In this document: positions 8,548 through 17,502 of the stretch, in pieces | Position numbering within the stretch: position 1 is the first letter of the stretch | How the letters are laid out: each line of letters begins with the position of its first letter | From: Pseudacidobacterium ailaaui | GTDB lineage: Bacteria > Acidobacteriota > Terriglobia > Terriglobales > Acidobacteriaceae | Direction: 5' to 3' | Assembly (NCBI RefSeq): GCF_000688455.1 | Contig: NZ_JIAL01000001.1 | Coordinates: 1,953,001 to 2,017,000 of the forward strand | Length of the DNA: 64,000 bases | The notes under the pieces: model-generated | The model's database searches: none | Seen by the model: the letters and a program-made list of their open reading frames with translations, nothing else | What the model was told of the DNA's origin: nothing | Made by a program: the position numbers and the translations under genes

Positions 8548-8781
8548 TTAGCACTTTTTGCATTTGGCCAGAATGGCCTTCTGTAAGCGCTGGCGCAGAT
8601 CGTTGGGGAGCTCGTAGAGTTCGTGGCTGCGGTAGATTTCAATGGTCTTGCGCGTCGTGTTCAGGGTGACCACACAGTGTTCACAACCGCGCAGATGTTC
8701 TTCCAGTTCAGCGCGCAACGAAGCCGAGACCCGGTCTTCGATCAGGTCATCCAACATCGCAATAAACTCTGTGCAGGTCAC
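8548..8781 (-). CDS. Soluble zinc-finger anti-sigma factor (zf-HC2 / ZAS type)
   Basis: Seventy-seven residues with His29-x3-Cys33-x2-Cys36 and an N-terminal Cys3, the signature of zinc-binding anti-sigma domains that hold ECF sigma factors. No transmembrane helix follows, so the protein is cytosolic. It ends in CKKC (Cys74, Cys77), an additional CxxC that could be a thiol switch. The start is GTG at 8781, overlapping the sigma stop by four bases (GTGA), which argues for translational coupling. By family precedent it should release the sigma factor when the zinc/thiol site is oxidised or otherwise disturbed; that is inferred. Confidence 0.85.
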   Translation of the reverse strand: MTCTEFIAMLDDLIEDRVSASLRAELEEHLRGCEHCVVTLNTTRKTIEIYRSHELYELPNDLRQRLQKAILAKCKKC

Positions 8782-9404
8782 TTTGCACCATCCCTTTTGT
8801 TTTTGCGGAAATAACGGCTCAGCCGTTCCCGCAACTGCAACCGCGCCCGCAACAAGCGCGATTTTACCGCCGGGACACTCAGTCCCAGCGTTTCTGCGGT
8901 CTCTTCTGTCGAGAGGCCTTCAACGTCTCGTAGCACAAACACCACTCTGAATCCCGGAGGAAGTCCCTGAATGGTCTTGCGCAGAATCTCAGCCAGCTCC
9001 GATTGGCTGTATTGCTGCTCCGGGTCTGGTCCCCAGTCGGCCAGATCGCGGGGCATGGACCCTTCGTCTGTTTCTACATCCTCGTCAATGGAAACCATAC
9101 GTCCGGTGCGCCGCTTGCGCAGACGCATCAGGGCTTCGTTTACAGCAATGCGTACCAGCCACGTATAAAACTTCGAGTTTCCCTGGAACTGGTCCAGTTT
9201 CTCGTAGGCCTTTAAAAAGGCGTCCTGCACTACATCTTCGGCGTCCTCGCGGTTCTGGGTGATGTGCTGGGCAATCCGGAAGACCTGGCGGTCATATTGT
9301 TTCACCAGCTTCTCGAACGCCTCGACATCTCCTTCCCGCGCCCGGTTGACGAGCAGAACGTCCGGGTGGACCTCTTCGGTCCCTTGTGTTTGGATGTCTG
9401 GCAT
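8778..9404 (-). CDS. ECF-type RNA polymerase sigma factor (RpoE/SigW-like)
   Basis: 208-residue extracytoplasmic-function sigma factor. Region 2 spans about residues 25-95 with YDRQVFRIAQHI and DAEDVVQDAFLKAY (binding to core and -10 element); region 4 spans about 145-200 with LPPGFRVVFVLRDVEGLSTEETAE and a helix-turn-helix that reads the -35 element. The linker carries an acidic stretch (DEDVETDEGS). The stop codon overlaps the GTG of the anti-sigma gene by four bases. I could not find a convincing self-type promoter in the 227 bases upstream, so the regulon and signal are open. Confidence 0.93.
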   Translation of the reverse strand: MPDIQTQGTEEVHPDVLLVNRAREGDVEAFEKLVKQYDRQVFRIAQHITQNREDAEDVVQDAFLKAYEKLDQFQGNSKFYTWLVRIAVNEALMRLRKRRTGRMVSIDEDVETDEGSMPRDLADWGPDPEQQYSQSELAEILRKTIQGLPPGFRVVFVLRDVEGLSTEETAETLGLSVPAVKSRLLRARLQLRERLSRYFRKNKRDGAK

Positions 9405-9631
9405 GACAGATGGCTTCAGGAACTTCGACCTTTCCTAACCGGAGCGTTGCGGCAAAGAAGAATGCACAGGCCCCAAGACTCCTTTTCTATAGTAAATGCG
9501 TGGAAAGAAAAGGGCCAAAAGCACGGCAGCAAAGCAGCATCATTTGCGAATAAGGAACGCCTTGAATCTCCTTCGATAACACTGCGCAACATTTGCCTCC
9601 ATTTCGTCTTAGCATGAATACAGGCGGAAGA

Positions 9632-12013
9632 ATGCAGAGGTTCGTGAAAGAGGGAGTTGCAGGCTGGTTGCGGATTGGGATGCTGATGGTCCTTGCTGTT
9701 CTGGTGTCCGGAACATGCTGGCCCCAGACGGCTTCATCCTCCACCCATAAGAAACATAAGGCCACGGCAACCGCCCCGCGGTCTGGCAAACACGGTGCGA
9801 GCCATGTGGTGCGCAAGACAACAAGCCCCGCGCGGAGCAAACACACTCCACACCGAAGACGGCGGCCTCTCTCTGCGCGGGCCAGGGCCAAGAGCCACAA
9901 GCTGCAACAGGCGTTCGTGGCTTCGTCCCAGCTTCGGCCCATGGCACAGCAACTGGCGGTGATGCGCACTCCTGCGGCATATGCTGGTGTAACGGCCTAT
10001 GCGCGTGCGCACACCGGTGAAGCATCGGCTGCGGCATACATTGCGCTGGGCCATGCTTATCTGCTCGACCACAGATATCCGGAAGCAGTGCAGGCCTTCC
10101 GTCAGGCCAATCTCCAGGGCAATGCACTGGATGATTACGCCGATTACCTTGAAGCGCAGGCCGACCTGCAATCCAACAATTTGCCCCAGGCGGAAACGAT
10201 CCTGAGCGGCTTTGCGCAGAAGCACCCAGACAGTATCTTTGTTCCCAGCATTCCGGTACTTCAAGCGAACCTTTTCCTGCAGGAGGGGGACCCTCAGGCA
10301 GCGCTGCGGGTCCTGAACGCTCACCAGAGTGAGGCGATTGCCAATCATGCTGACTATCAACTGGCCCTGGCGAAGGCGTATCAGATGGCGGGCCGGTCTA
10401 CGGAAGCGGCCCAGATGTTTCGCAGGGTCTTTCTGGGCTTTCCTCTGAGTAACGAAGCAGCCATTGCCAAGACGCAGCTTTCCGCGATGGGTGCGACCTC
10501 CTCACTTACGGTGGAGGAGCGCAGCCGCCACGCCGATGCTCTCTACAAGGCTGGCCGCTTCAGCGATGCGGCGGAAGAATATCGCGCCCTGGCCCAGGAC
10601 CCCGCAGTGACCGACGGCCTGAAGGACGCCCTGCTGGTTGCGGCCGCGCACTGCGACTACAAACTCAAGCGTCTGAATAAGGAAGAGCTGGACCACATAC
10701 CGGACAGTCAAGACGAAACGGGAGCGCGCCGCATGTATCTGCTGGTGGAGTATGCTCGCGACAAAGACGACGGGGAGACGCAGCGCAACCTCGTTTTGCA
10801 GATGGAGCAGCGCTTTCCGCAAAGCCCGTGGCTGGCAGAAGCCCTCTATTCCAGCGGCAATATGTATCTGCTGCGCAAGGACTATCCCACGGCCATTGCA
10901 TACTATGGCGAGCTGGCACGGCGCTTCCCACGCCATCCTTATGCTCCCAGCGCACACTGGCGTGCGGCCTGGCTCAACTATCGTATCCGACAATATTCTG
11001 AAGCTGCGCGGCTGATGGACGAGCAGATTGCGGTCTATCACGGGGGAAAAGAGATTCCTTCGGCCCTTTACTGGCGCGGCCGCATCTACCAAGACCAGGA
11101 GCGCCGGCCAGAGATGGCTGCGGCCTATTATCGGACGGTGGCGCGCGTCTATCGCCATTACTATTATGCGACCCTGGCCCAGCAGCGGCTTGAGGAGCTG
11201 GGCAGCGTAAAGTCCGCCTCGCTGGCATTTCTGGATGAGATGCACCCGGAGGCCATCCCCGAACTTTCCGATGACGTCCCCGAGGACGATCCGCATGTGG
11301 TGCGCGCGCGTCTGCTGGCCAATGCCGGATTGAACGAATATATTGCGCCGGAAATCCAGGCCGCCGATGGTAGCCAAGCATGGGGAGCTTTGGCCGAGGC
11401 CAAAATCTACGCCTCCTATGGAGAGACGTGGCGCGCCATGCGGGCGATGAAGCGGGCCGTGCCCTTTTATGCTTCCGCACCCCTGGACGCGCTGCCCATG
11501 GAATACTGGCGCATTCTCTTCCCTCAGGCCTACTGGTCTACCATCAAGGCAGAATCAGAGAAGAATGGCCTGGACCCGTATATGGTGGCATCGCTGATCC
11601 GGCAAGAGTCAGAGTTCAATCCCAATGCCATCTCGCGCGCCAATGCTTATGGGTTGATGCAGCTTCTGCCTTCGGTGGGTAGAAGCATGGCGAAGGAGGA
11701 GGGTATCCGGCATTTCACTGCCAATGATCTGCTGGACCCGGTCCTGAATATCCGCCTGGGGACCCGCTATTTACGGCAGGTACTGGACAAGTTCCATGAC
11801 CAGCCGGAATACACCTTTGCTGCCTACAACGCCGGGGAAAATCGCGTGACCGACTGGCAGAGCATGGGCAGCTATAGCGGAATGGATGAATTTGTCGAAT
11901 CCATTCCCTTCACAGAAACACGCGAATATGTGCAGGCCATTCTGCGTAATGAGGAAATCTACCGCGAACTGGACCATGCTATGGCCGCGCAGGCTAAATC
12001 CATTTCCAGATAG
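9632..12013 (+). CDS. Soluble lytic murein transglycosylase with TPR-like repeats (Slt70-like)
   Basis: Periplasmic enzyme cleaving the glycan strand of peptidoglycan with formation of 1,6-anhydro ends. About 793 residues: N-terminal signal sequence (IGMLMVLAVLVSGTCWPQ), a basic His/Lys-rich linker, a long superhelical region of TPR-like helices (about 90-590), and a C-terminal GH23 domain. In that domain SLIRQESEF holds catalytic Glu659, followed by AYGLMQLLP and FAAYNAGENRV, all typical Slt motifs. ATG 9632 follows a purine-rich AGGCGG/GGAAG; ATG 9614 or TTG 9593 are possible starts. A 6-base inverted repeat covers the stop. It stands alone, divergent from the sigma operon. Confidence 0.9.
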   Translation: MQRFVKEGVAGWLRIGMLMVLAVLVSGTCWPQTASSSTHKKHKATATAPRSGKHGASHVVRKTTSPARSKHTPHRRRRPLSARARAKSHKLQQAFVASSQLRPMAQQLAVMRTPAAYAGVTAYARAHTGEASAAAYIALGHAYLLDHRYPEAVQAFRQANLQGNALDDYADYLEAQADLQSNNLPQAETILSGFAQKHPDSIFVPSIPVLQANLFLQEGDPQAALRVLNAHQSEAIANHADYQLALAKAYQMAGRSTEAAQMFRRVFLGFPLSNEAAIAKTQLSAMGATSSLTVEERSRHADALYKAGRFSDAAEEYRALAQDPAVTDGLKDALLVAAAHCDYKLKRLNKEELDHIPDSQDETGARRMYLLVEYARDKDDGETQRNLVLQMEQRFPQSPWLAEALYSSGNMYLLRKDYPTAIAYYGELARRFPRHPYAPSAHWRAAWLNYRIRQYSEAARLMDEQIAVYHGGKEIPSALYWRGRIYQDQERRPEMAAAYYRTVARVYRHYYYATLAQQRLEELGSVKSASLAFLDEMHPEAIPELSDDVPEDDPHVVRARLLANAGLNEYIAPEIQAADGSQAWGALAEAKIYASYGETWRAMRAMKRAVPFYASAPLDALPMEYWRILFPQAYWSTIKAESEKNGLDPYMVASLIRQESEFNPNAISRANAYGLMQLLPSVGRSMAKEEGIRHFTANDLLDPVLNIRLGTRYLRQVLDKFHDQPEYTFAAYNAGENRVTDWQSMGSYSGMDEFVESIPFTETREYVQAILRNEEIYRELDHAMAAQAKSISR

Positions 12014-12030
12014 AAGAGCAGCGCCTCTTC
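12013..12030 (+). terminator. Weak hairpin at the 3' end of the lytic transglycosylase gene
   Basis: GAAGAG (12013-12018) and CTCTTC (12025-12030) pair around a 6-base loop beginning at the last base of the stop codon. No T-run follows, so termination is uncertain. Confidence 0.3.
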
Positions 12031-12067
12031 GCCAGAACGGGATATAAGGGAGTGTAGTTGTCATCTG

Positions 12068-13753
12068 ATGTCCATGGCCAAGACGATTCGAACCAAACTC
12101 TCAGGGTTCAACCTGCTGAATAATCCGCGCCTGAACAAAGGTACGGCTTTTACGGAACAGGAGCGGGATATCTTCAGCCTCCACGGGTTGCTGCCGCCAC
12201 ACGTCGGCTCGCTGGAAGACCAGATGCAGCGCCGCAAGCAGGTACTGGACGGACTGGCCACAAATTTTGAAAAGTACAGTTACATGCGCGACCTTCAGGA
12301 CACGAATGAGACCCTTTTCTATGCCCTCCTGTCGCGTTACATTGAAGAGCTGCTGCCGATTGTTTATACACCAACGGTAGGGGAAGGCTGCCAGCGTTTT
12401 AGTGAGATCTGGCGCAAGCCGCGCGGACTCTTCCTGAGCTATCCAAACCGGCACCGCATCGAACAGATCCTCTCCCACCCGCGCTATGACTGCATTCGCT
12501 GCATCGTTGTGAGTGATGGCGAACGTATCCTTGGCCTCGGCGACCAGGGGGCCGGAGGCATGGGCATTCCTATCGGCAAAATGGCGCTGTACACGGCCCT
12601 CGGCGGGATCCATCCTGAGCACTGCCTGCCGGTCCTGCTCGACGTGGGGACTGACAACGAAGAGCGTCTGAAGAATCCGATCTATATCGGCTGGCGCCAC
12701 CAGCGTATTCGCGGGCAGGAATACGACGATTTTGTGGACGCTTTTGTGTCGGTGGTCCAAAAGCGCTGGCCCCATATCCTGTTGCAGTGGGAAGATTTTG
12801 CCGGGGCGAATGCTGCCCGTCTTCTTGCGCGCTATCGCGACCAGATCTGCACCTTCAATGACGATATTCAGGGAACGGCAGCCGTTGCTGCGGCGACGCT
12901 TCTTTCTGCAGTGAACGTCACAGGTGTTCCGCTGAAAGACCAGCGGATTGTGATTTTCGGGTTCGGTACTGCGGGGATTGGCATCGCCACTCTGCTGATT
13001 GCAGAAATGCGGCAGCAAGGCCTGAGCGCAGAAGAGGCCCTTCAGCATTTGTATGCGATTGATCGAGGAGGCCTGCTGGTGGAAGGTGGCAAGGACATCC
13101 GGACCGAGCAGCTTCCCTTTGTACGCAAAAGAGAAGAGGTGCTGGGATGGCGACTGTCCCATGCCAGCGAGATTCGGCTTACAGATGTCATCCGAAATGC
13201 AAAGCCCACGGTGTTGATTGGGGTCTCTGGTCAGCAAGGGGCCTTTAGTGAGGATGCGGTCCGCGCCATGGCGAAACATGCAGCACGGCCCATCATCTTT
13301 CCTCTGTCAAACCCGACTTCGCGAAGTGAAGCCACTCCGCAGCAATTGTTGGAATGGACCGAGGGCCGCGCCATCGTAGGCACCGGAAGTCCATTTCCTC
13401 CTGTGGAATGGAATGGCAGGCGCATCCAGATTGACCAGACGAACAACTCATATATTTTCCCAGGGTTGGCGCTGGGGATCATTGCCTGCGGAGCGCAGCG
13501 GGTTTCTGACGGAATGATTATGGCTGCTTCCGCTGCGCTTGCCGGCCTGTCACCTACTCTGCAGGACAAGAACGGAAGATTACTGCCGCCCCTTGCAGAG
13601 TCGCGCAGGGTAAGCCGCGTGGTCGCCGAGGCCGTGGGCAGGCAGGCCCTGGCAGAGGGACTGGCGGGCGTAAAAGACGAAGCTGCCTTTCTTACAGCGC
13701 TGGAAGCCGAGATCTGGGAGCCCGCTTATCTGCCCTATGAGCGGGAGGTTTGA
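12068..13753 (+). CDS. maeA: NAD-dependent malic enzyme (malate dehydrogenase, decarboxylating)
   Basis: Cytosolic enzyme converting malate to pyruvate and CO2 with NAD reduction. 561 residues, the length of the large SfcA/MaeA class rather than the short MaeB class. YTPTVGEGCQ (about 100-109) begins the malic domain, GERILGLGDQG and ILLQWEDFA follow with the metal ligands, FNDDIQGTAAV opens the NAD domain, and IVIFGFGTAGIG is the nucleotide-binding loop. PLSNPTSRSEA and TGSPFPPV are conserved late motifs. ATG 12068 or 12074 could start it; no strong ribosome site separates them. It converges on moaC with 12 bases between stops. Confidence 0.95.
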   Translation: MSMAKTIRTKLSGFNLLNNPRLNKGTAFTEQERDIFSLHGLLPPHVGSLEDQMQRRKQVLDGLATNFEKYSYMRDLQDTNETLFYALLSRYIEELLPIVYTPTVGEGCQRFSEIWRKPRGLFLSYPNRHRIEQILSHPRYDCIRCIVVSDGERILGLGDQGAGGMGIPIGKMALYTALGGIHPEHCLPVLLDVGTDNEERLKNPIYIGWRHQRIRGQEYDDFVDAFVSVVQKRWPHILLQWEDFAGANAARLLARYRDQICTFNDDIQGTAAVAAATLLSAVNVTGVPLKDQRIVIFGFGTAGIGIATLLIAEMRQQGLSAEEALQHLYAIDRGGLLVEGGKDIRTEQLPFVRKREEVLGWRLSHASEIRLTDVIRNAKPTVLIGVSGQQGAFSEDAVRAMAKHAARPIIFPLSNPTSRSEATPQQLLEWTEGRAIVGTGSPFPPVEWNGRRIQIDQTNNSYIFPGLALGIIACGAQRVSDGMIMAASAALAGLSPTLQDKNGRLLPPLAESRRVSRVVAEAVGRQALAEGLAGVKDEAAFLTALEAEIWEPAYLPYEREV

Positions 13754-13765
13754 CCCCTGCGAAAG

Positions 13766-14239
13766 TCAGGACCGTTCCGGGCGCTGAAAGTCTCCGCTTT
13801 TGCCGCCGGTTTTCTTTTCCAGCCGGATGTTTTGAATGACGATGCCTTTGTCCAGCGCTTTGCACATATCGTAGATGGTGAGCGCAGCAACGGATGCAGC
13901 CGTGAGTGCCTCCATCTCCACCCCGGTCGGCGCTGTTGTGGCAACGCTGCTGCGGATGGAAATTCCATCTGCGGTAGTCTCTGTCTGTACGTCAACAAAA
14001 GTCAGCGGCAGCGGATGGCACATGGGGACGAGATCAGCTGTCTTTTTTGCTGCCTGGATACCGGCAAAGCGCGCAACCTCAAGCGGATTCCCCTTGGGAT
14101 TGTCCGGAAGGGCTGCCAGGACCTTTGGTGAAAGCGCAACAAATGCCGACGCAACGGCCTCACGGCGCGAGGCAGATTTGCTGCTCACGTCCACCATTCG
14201 GGCGCTGCCGGAGGAGTCAAAGTGCGAGAGTTTGGCCAC
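13766..14239 (-). CDS. moaC: Cyclic pyranopterin monophosphate synthase
   Basis: Second step of molybdenum cofactor synthesis, turning the MoaA product into cyclic pyranopterin monophosphate. 157 residues, the family norm. MVDVSSKSASRREAVA at the N-terminus, MCHPLPLT with the conserved Cys-His, and GVEMEALTAASVAALTIYDMCK are diagnostic. No other moa or mog gene is in the window, so it is detached from the rest of the pathway. It is downstream of a lipoprotein gene on the same strand, but a strong hairpin (14273-14313) lies between them, so independent transcription is likely. Confidence 0.95.
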   Translation of the reverse strand: MAKLSHFDSSGSARMVDVSSKSASRREAVASAFVALSPKVLAALPDNPKGNPLEVARFAGIQAAKKTADLVPMCHPLPLTFVDVQTETTADGISIRSSVATTAPTGVEMEALTAASVAALTIYDMCKALDKGIVIQNIRLEKKTGGKSGDFQRPERS

Positions 14240-14272
14240 GGAAAGATTGTAAATTCCCAGAGAAAGAAGCGC

Positions 14273-14313
14273 GGCCCTCTGCCTCGCACTTTGCAGAAGT
14301 GCCTGGAGGGCCT
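14273..14313 (-). terminator. Strong nested hairpin between the lipoprotein gene and moaC
   Basis: Outer arms GGCCCTC/GAGGGCC (14273-14279, 14307-14313) and inner arms GCACTT/AAGTGC (14287-14292, 14298-14303) are all perfect, with a 5-base loop. On the reverse strand it lies 13 bases after the lipoprotein stop and is followed by a U/C-rich stretch (GCGCTTCTTTCT). It probably ends the upstream transcript, although the U-run is imperfect. Confidence 0.5.
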
Positions 14314-14325
14314 GCTACCACCGCT

Positions 14326-14643
14326 CTACTGGCGCTCGAACGGGTCCTTTTTCTGGCGGTTGTAAGGAATGGGTTTGCCTGCTTCCACGCCAGGGCTGGG
14401 CCGGGCTTCGCTGTCCTGCTCCGGCTGCAGGCCGTCCGGCCCTGCAGCGGTGGGAGAACCCGGTACCGGAGGCTGCCCGGTAGCGGGAGCAGTGCTGGCC
14501 ATCTGCGGCTTTCCTGTGGTCGTCTCGTCTGACACGTGCTGCCAGGTAGCATGCAGTTTATTGGTGCGTCCGGTTTCGCAGCCGGAGGCGAGGAGAAGCG
14601 TTGCGCCGGCCAGCATGGTTGCGTGAACGAGAGAGAACTTCAT
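14326..14643 (-). CDS. Small proline-rich lipoprotein
   Basis: 105 residues from ATG 14643, with AAAGGA upstream. The N-terminus is a lipoprotein signal: a hydrophobic run ending LLLASGC, so Cys22 would be lipidated and the protein anchored in the envelope. The rest is rich in Pro, Ala, Gly, Gln and charged residues and is probably disordered (TAPATGQPPVPGSP). No catalytic motif seen. It follows fadM/ybgC on the same strand; the gap holds a 6-base inverted repeat (CGCAAC at 14676, GTTGCG at 14692). The lipoprotein call is sure; the role is unknown. Confidence 0.75.
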   Translation of the reverse strand: MKFSLVHATMLAGATLLLASGCETGRTNKLHATWQHVSDETTTGKPQMASTAPATGQPPVPGSPTAAGPDGLQPEQDSEARPSPGVEAGKPIPYNRQKKDPFERQ

Positions 14644-14736
14644 CCAGAATGTCCTTTCAGGCAGGGAATTTCGGGCGCAACCAGTGTAATCGTTGCGAGG
14701 GACTTCTGGGGAGGTCATGGTTTCGGTCCGGAAAAA

Positions 14737-15156
14737 TCAGGCCAGGGCCGAACGCAGAGGGGCGGCATATTTTTCCGGCAATGGCCGCGTCTCCATCTTT
14801 CCATTCACTGCTACATGCGTGGTCTCCGCTTCGGCCAGCAATTGCGGACCTTCTTCTGTTGGCCTGAGGAGGCGATAGGCAAACCGGACCACAGTAGAAC
14901 GCAGTGCAGAAAGACGTGTTTCCACGGTAAGCAGCTCGTCATAGCGGGCCGGGGACTTGTAGCGGCAGGTCGCCTCCACGACTGGCAGATGACAGTCGTC
15001 CACAACTTCCATCTGCTTGTACTCAAACCCTAACTGGCGGAGAAATTCGACGCGGCCCATTTCAAACCAGACGAAATAATTGGCATGATAGACAACGCCC
15101 ATCTGGTCCGTCTCGGCATAGCGCACCCGAAAAGTCGTGCTGGAGGTATGTGGCAT
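14737..15156 (-). CDS. Acyl-CoA thioesterase, YbgC/FadM (4HBT hotdog) family
   Basis: 139 residues forming one hotdog domain. RVRYAETDQMGVVYHANYFVWFE (about 11-33) is the 4HBT signature: Asp17 is the catalytic acid and His24 lies near the substrate. Such enzymes hydrolyse acyl-CoA thioesters; some members act with the Tol-Pal system or in fatty acid breakdown. No tol-pal genes are nearby. It starts five bases after the glgA stop on the same strand, so the two are probably co-transcribed, an arrangement with no obvious metabolic logic. Confidence 0.88.
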   Translation of the reverse strand: MPHTSSTTFRVRYAETDQMGVVYHANYFVWFEMGRVEFLRQLGFEYKQMEVVDDCHLPVVEATCRYKSPARYDELLTVETRLSALRSTVVRFAYRLLRPTEEGPQLLAEAETTHVAVNGKMETRPLPEKYAAPLRSALA

Positions 15157-15161
15157 CCGGT

Positions 15162-16616
15162 CTAACTGCGCCTCCGCGCCACTTCCTGATAGACTTCGAT
15201 GTACTCACTGCTGGGTTTTGCCCAGGAATAGTCCTGCTTCATACCGTTGCGCATCAGCGTTCGCCAGGCCGTCTTGTCTTTGAAGACGGTCAGAGCACGC
15301 TGGACGGCCTGAAGGTAATCATCGGCCGCATAGTTGGCAAATTTAAAGCCGGTCCCGGTGTGCGTCTGTGGGTCCCATTCTTCAATGGTGTCGTCCAGTC
15401 CTCCGGTGGCGCGTACCACGGGGACGGTTCCGTACTTCAGGCTGTAAATCTGGTTCAGGCCGCAGGGTTCATACCGCGATGGCATGAGGTAAATATCAGC
15501 GCCGGCTTCAATTTTATGGGCCAGCGTTTCATCGTAGGTAATACGAACAGAAATTTTCTCCGGAAAGCGTTCGTGCAGGGAGCGGAAGAGGTTTTCATAA
15601 TATGGTTCGCCTGTACCCAACACAACCAGAAAGATGTTTTCAAAAGTAAGCCGCTCGATGATCTGGGCGGTAAGGTCAAAACCTTTCTGCGTGGCCAGGC
15701 GGGAAACAATCCCCAGCACCGCCGTATCTTCTGACAGGTGGGGCGCGCCAAAGGCATGGAGCAGATCGCGTTTACACTCGGCCTTTCCTTCCAGGTCCTC
15801 GATGGAGTAGTGTGCGGCAATCCTGCCATCCGTGGCCGGGTCCCATTTGCTGTAATCCACACCATTGAGAATGCCGCGGAGGTCAGAAGCGCGCTTGTGC
15901 AGCACCCCTTCCAGTCCATGGCCAAACTCTGGCGTCTGGATCTCTTCCGCATATTTGTGGCTCACAGTGGTCAGCATGTCTGCATAAACAATGCCGCCCT
16001 TGAGGAAATTAAAGGAGTCGTAAAACTCGACTTTTTCCGGGGTAAAGATGTCCCACGGCAAAAGCAGACGTTCCACCGTGACCGGAGGGAAGAGGCCATG
16101 GTATCCGGCATTGTGGATGGTAAGCACCGTGCCGACGTTGCGCAGTAGAGGATCGAAGTAATAGACAGTCCGCAGATAGACGGGCAGCAGGGAAGTCTGC
16201 CAGTCATGCACGTGAAAGATGTCTGGTATGCCAAGCTGCTTACTGGCTTCGAGTACCGCTCGGCAAAAGAGGCCAAAGCGTTCCCAATTGTCAGGGTAAT
16301 CGCCCGCTGGAGTAGCATAAGGAGACTCGCGGTCGAAAAGCTCCGGACAATCGATAAAGAAATACTGCACGCCATCGCGCTTTCCGCCATCCACAACGGC
16401 CGCAAAGCGGTTGTAATACTGGAAGGGAATTGTGAGGCTGGGCAGGGCAATCTTTTTTTCAGGAAAATGCTCGCGGACCTGACGGTAAAAAGGAAGATAG
16501 ACGGTGACCTGATGGCCTTTCCGCGCGATTTCGCGTGGCAGAGAGCCGATCACGTCGGCAAGTCCCCCGGTCTTGATAAAAGGCAGGCATTCTGACGCGG
16601 CAAAGACAATATGCAT
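15162..16616 (-). CDS. glgA: Glycogen synthase (ADP-glucose type)
   Basis: GT5 enzyme that extends alpha-1,4-glucan from ADP-glucose; cytosolic. 484 residues. The N-terminal KTGGLADV (Lys15) binds ADP-glucose, VHDWQTSLLP is conserved, and EPCGLNQIYSLKYGTVPVV near residue 385 is the C-terminal GT-B motif with the E-x7-E-like pair. Oriented away from rsmA; an 81-base AT-rich gap separates the two starts. Other glycogen genes (glgB, glgC, glgP) are not in this window, but treY and a glucoamylase elsewhere in it act on the same polymer. Confident call. Confidence 0.95.
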   Translation of the reverse strand: MHIVFAASECLPFIKTGGLADVIGSLPREIARKGHQVTVYLPFYRQVREHFPEKKIALPSLTIPFQYYNRFAAVVDGGKRDGVQYFFIDCPELFDRESPYATPAGDYPDNWERFGLFCRAVLEASKQLGIPDIFHVHDWQTSLLPVYLRTVYYFDPLLRNVGTVLTIHNAGYHGLFPPVTVERLLLPWDIFTPEKVEFYDSFNFLKGGIVYADMLTTVSHKYAEEIQTPEFGHGLEGVLHKRASDLRGILNGVDYSKWDPATDGRIAAHYSIEDLEGKAECKRDLLHAFGAPHLSEDTAVLGIVSRLATQKGFDLTAQIIERLTFENIFLVVLGTGEPYYENLFRSLHERFPEKISVRITYDETLAHKIEAGADIYLMPSRYEPCGLNQIYSLKYGTVPVVRATGGLDDTIEEWDPQTHTGTGFKFANYAADDYLQAVQRALTVFKDKTAWRTLMRNGMKQDYSWAKPSSEYIEVYQEVARRRS

Positions 16617-16697
16617 GTGTGCGGCGGTCTCCTGTTCGTAGGATCGTTTACATGCCTGATAGCAGTCTAAACTTTTCTAAACAACAACTTTGATAAG

Positions 16698-17498
16698 ATG
16701 CCGCAGAAAGCAAAATTAGGGCAGAATTTTCTTACGGACCGCAGCGCGTGCCGGCGCATCGTGGAGGCCTTGGGCGATATTTCCAATGCCACCGTGGTCG
16801 AGATCGGTCCTGGTAAGGCTGCCATCACTGAACTGCTTGCGCAGACTGCCGGGGAACTGTTGGCTGTGGAGCTGGATCGCGATCTGGCAGCGAGACTGCG
16901 CGGGCAGTTTGCTCAACTGCATCATGTCCAGATCATCGAACAAGACATCCTGGCAGTAGATCTTGCCACTCTGCGACGAGGCGAGGGAAAGCTGGTCGTG
17001 GTCGGAAACCTGCCTTATTACATTACATCGGACATTCTGCTGCATCTGTTTCGCCATCATACGACCATTTCACGAGCTGTTGTGATGATGCAGCGCGAGG
17101 TAGCAGACCGGGTCGCAGCTGCGCCGGGGTCGCGCGACTATGGGCTGTTATCAGCCACGGCACAGATGTATGGGCAGGTTGAGAGAGTGATGACGCTGCC
17201 TCCGGGTGCATTTTCGCCACCTCCGCAGGTCTATTCAAGCGTGCTGCGGTTGACGTTTGCACCGCGTTTTACGGCACTGAATGTAGATGCTGAAGGGTTT
17301 CTCCTATTCCTGAGAATGGCCTTTGCACAGAAGCGCAAGACCCTGCTCAATAATCTCCGCGCAGCCGGGTATGAGCAGGCGGAGCTGAGGGGAGCGGCCG
17401 AAAAGGCCCGGGTATCGTTGCAGGCACGGGCCGAGGCGGTCGGCCTTAAGGAAATGGCAGAGCTTTATCGCGCATTGCGGCCTTATCAAGCACCTTAG
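16698..17498 (+). CDS. rsmA: 16S rRNA dimethyladenosine transferase
   Basis: SAM-dependent enzyme dimethylating two adjacent adenines in the 3' hairpin of 16S rRNA during small-subunit assembly (KsgA). 266 residues. LGQNFLTD at the N-terminus, VEIGPGKAAITELLA (SAM loop), and VVGNLPYYITSDIL, whose NLPY is the N6-adenine methylase catalytic motif. The C-terminal FAQKRKTLLNNL helix is typical. It converges with engB, stops four bases apart. Confidence 0.95.
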   Translation: MPQKAKLGQNFLTDRSACRRIVEALGDISNATVVEIGPGKAAITELLAQTAGELLAVELDRDLAARLRGQFAQLHHVQIIEQDILAVDLATLRRGEGKLVVVGNLPYYITSDILLHLFRHHTTISRAVVMMQREVADRVAAAPGSRDYGLLSATAQMYGQVERVMTLPPGAFSPPPQVYSSVLRLTFAPRFTALNVDAEGFLLFLRMAFAQKRKTLLNNLRAAGYEQAELRGAAEKARVSLQARAEAVGLKEMAELYRALRPYQAP

Positions 17499-17502
17499 CA
17501 TC

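Noticed and set aside
12101-13279. 392-codon open frame opposite malic enzyme
   Set aside because: maeA is unmistakable; the antisense product has no motif or ribosome site.
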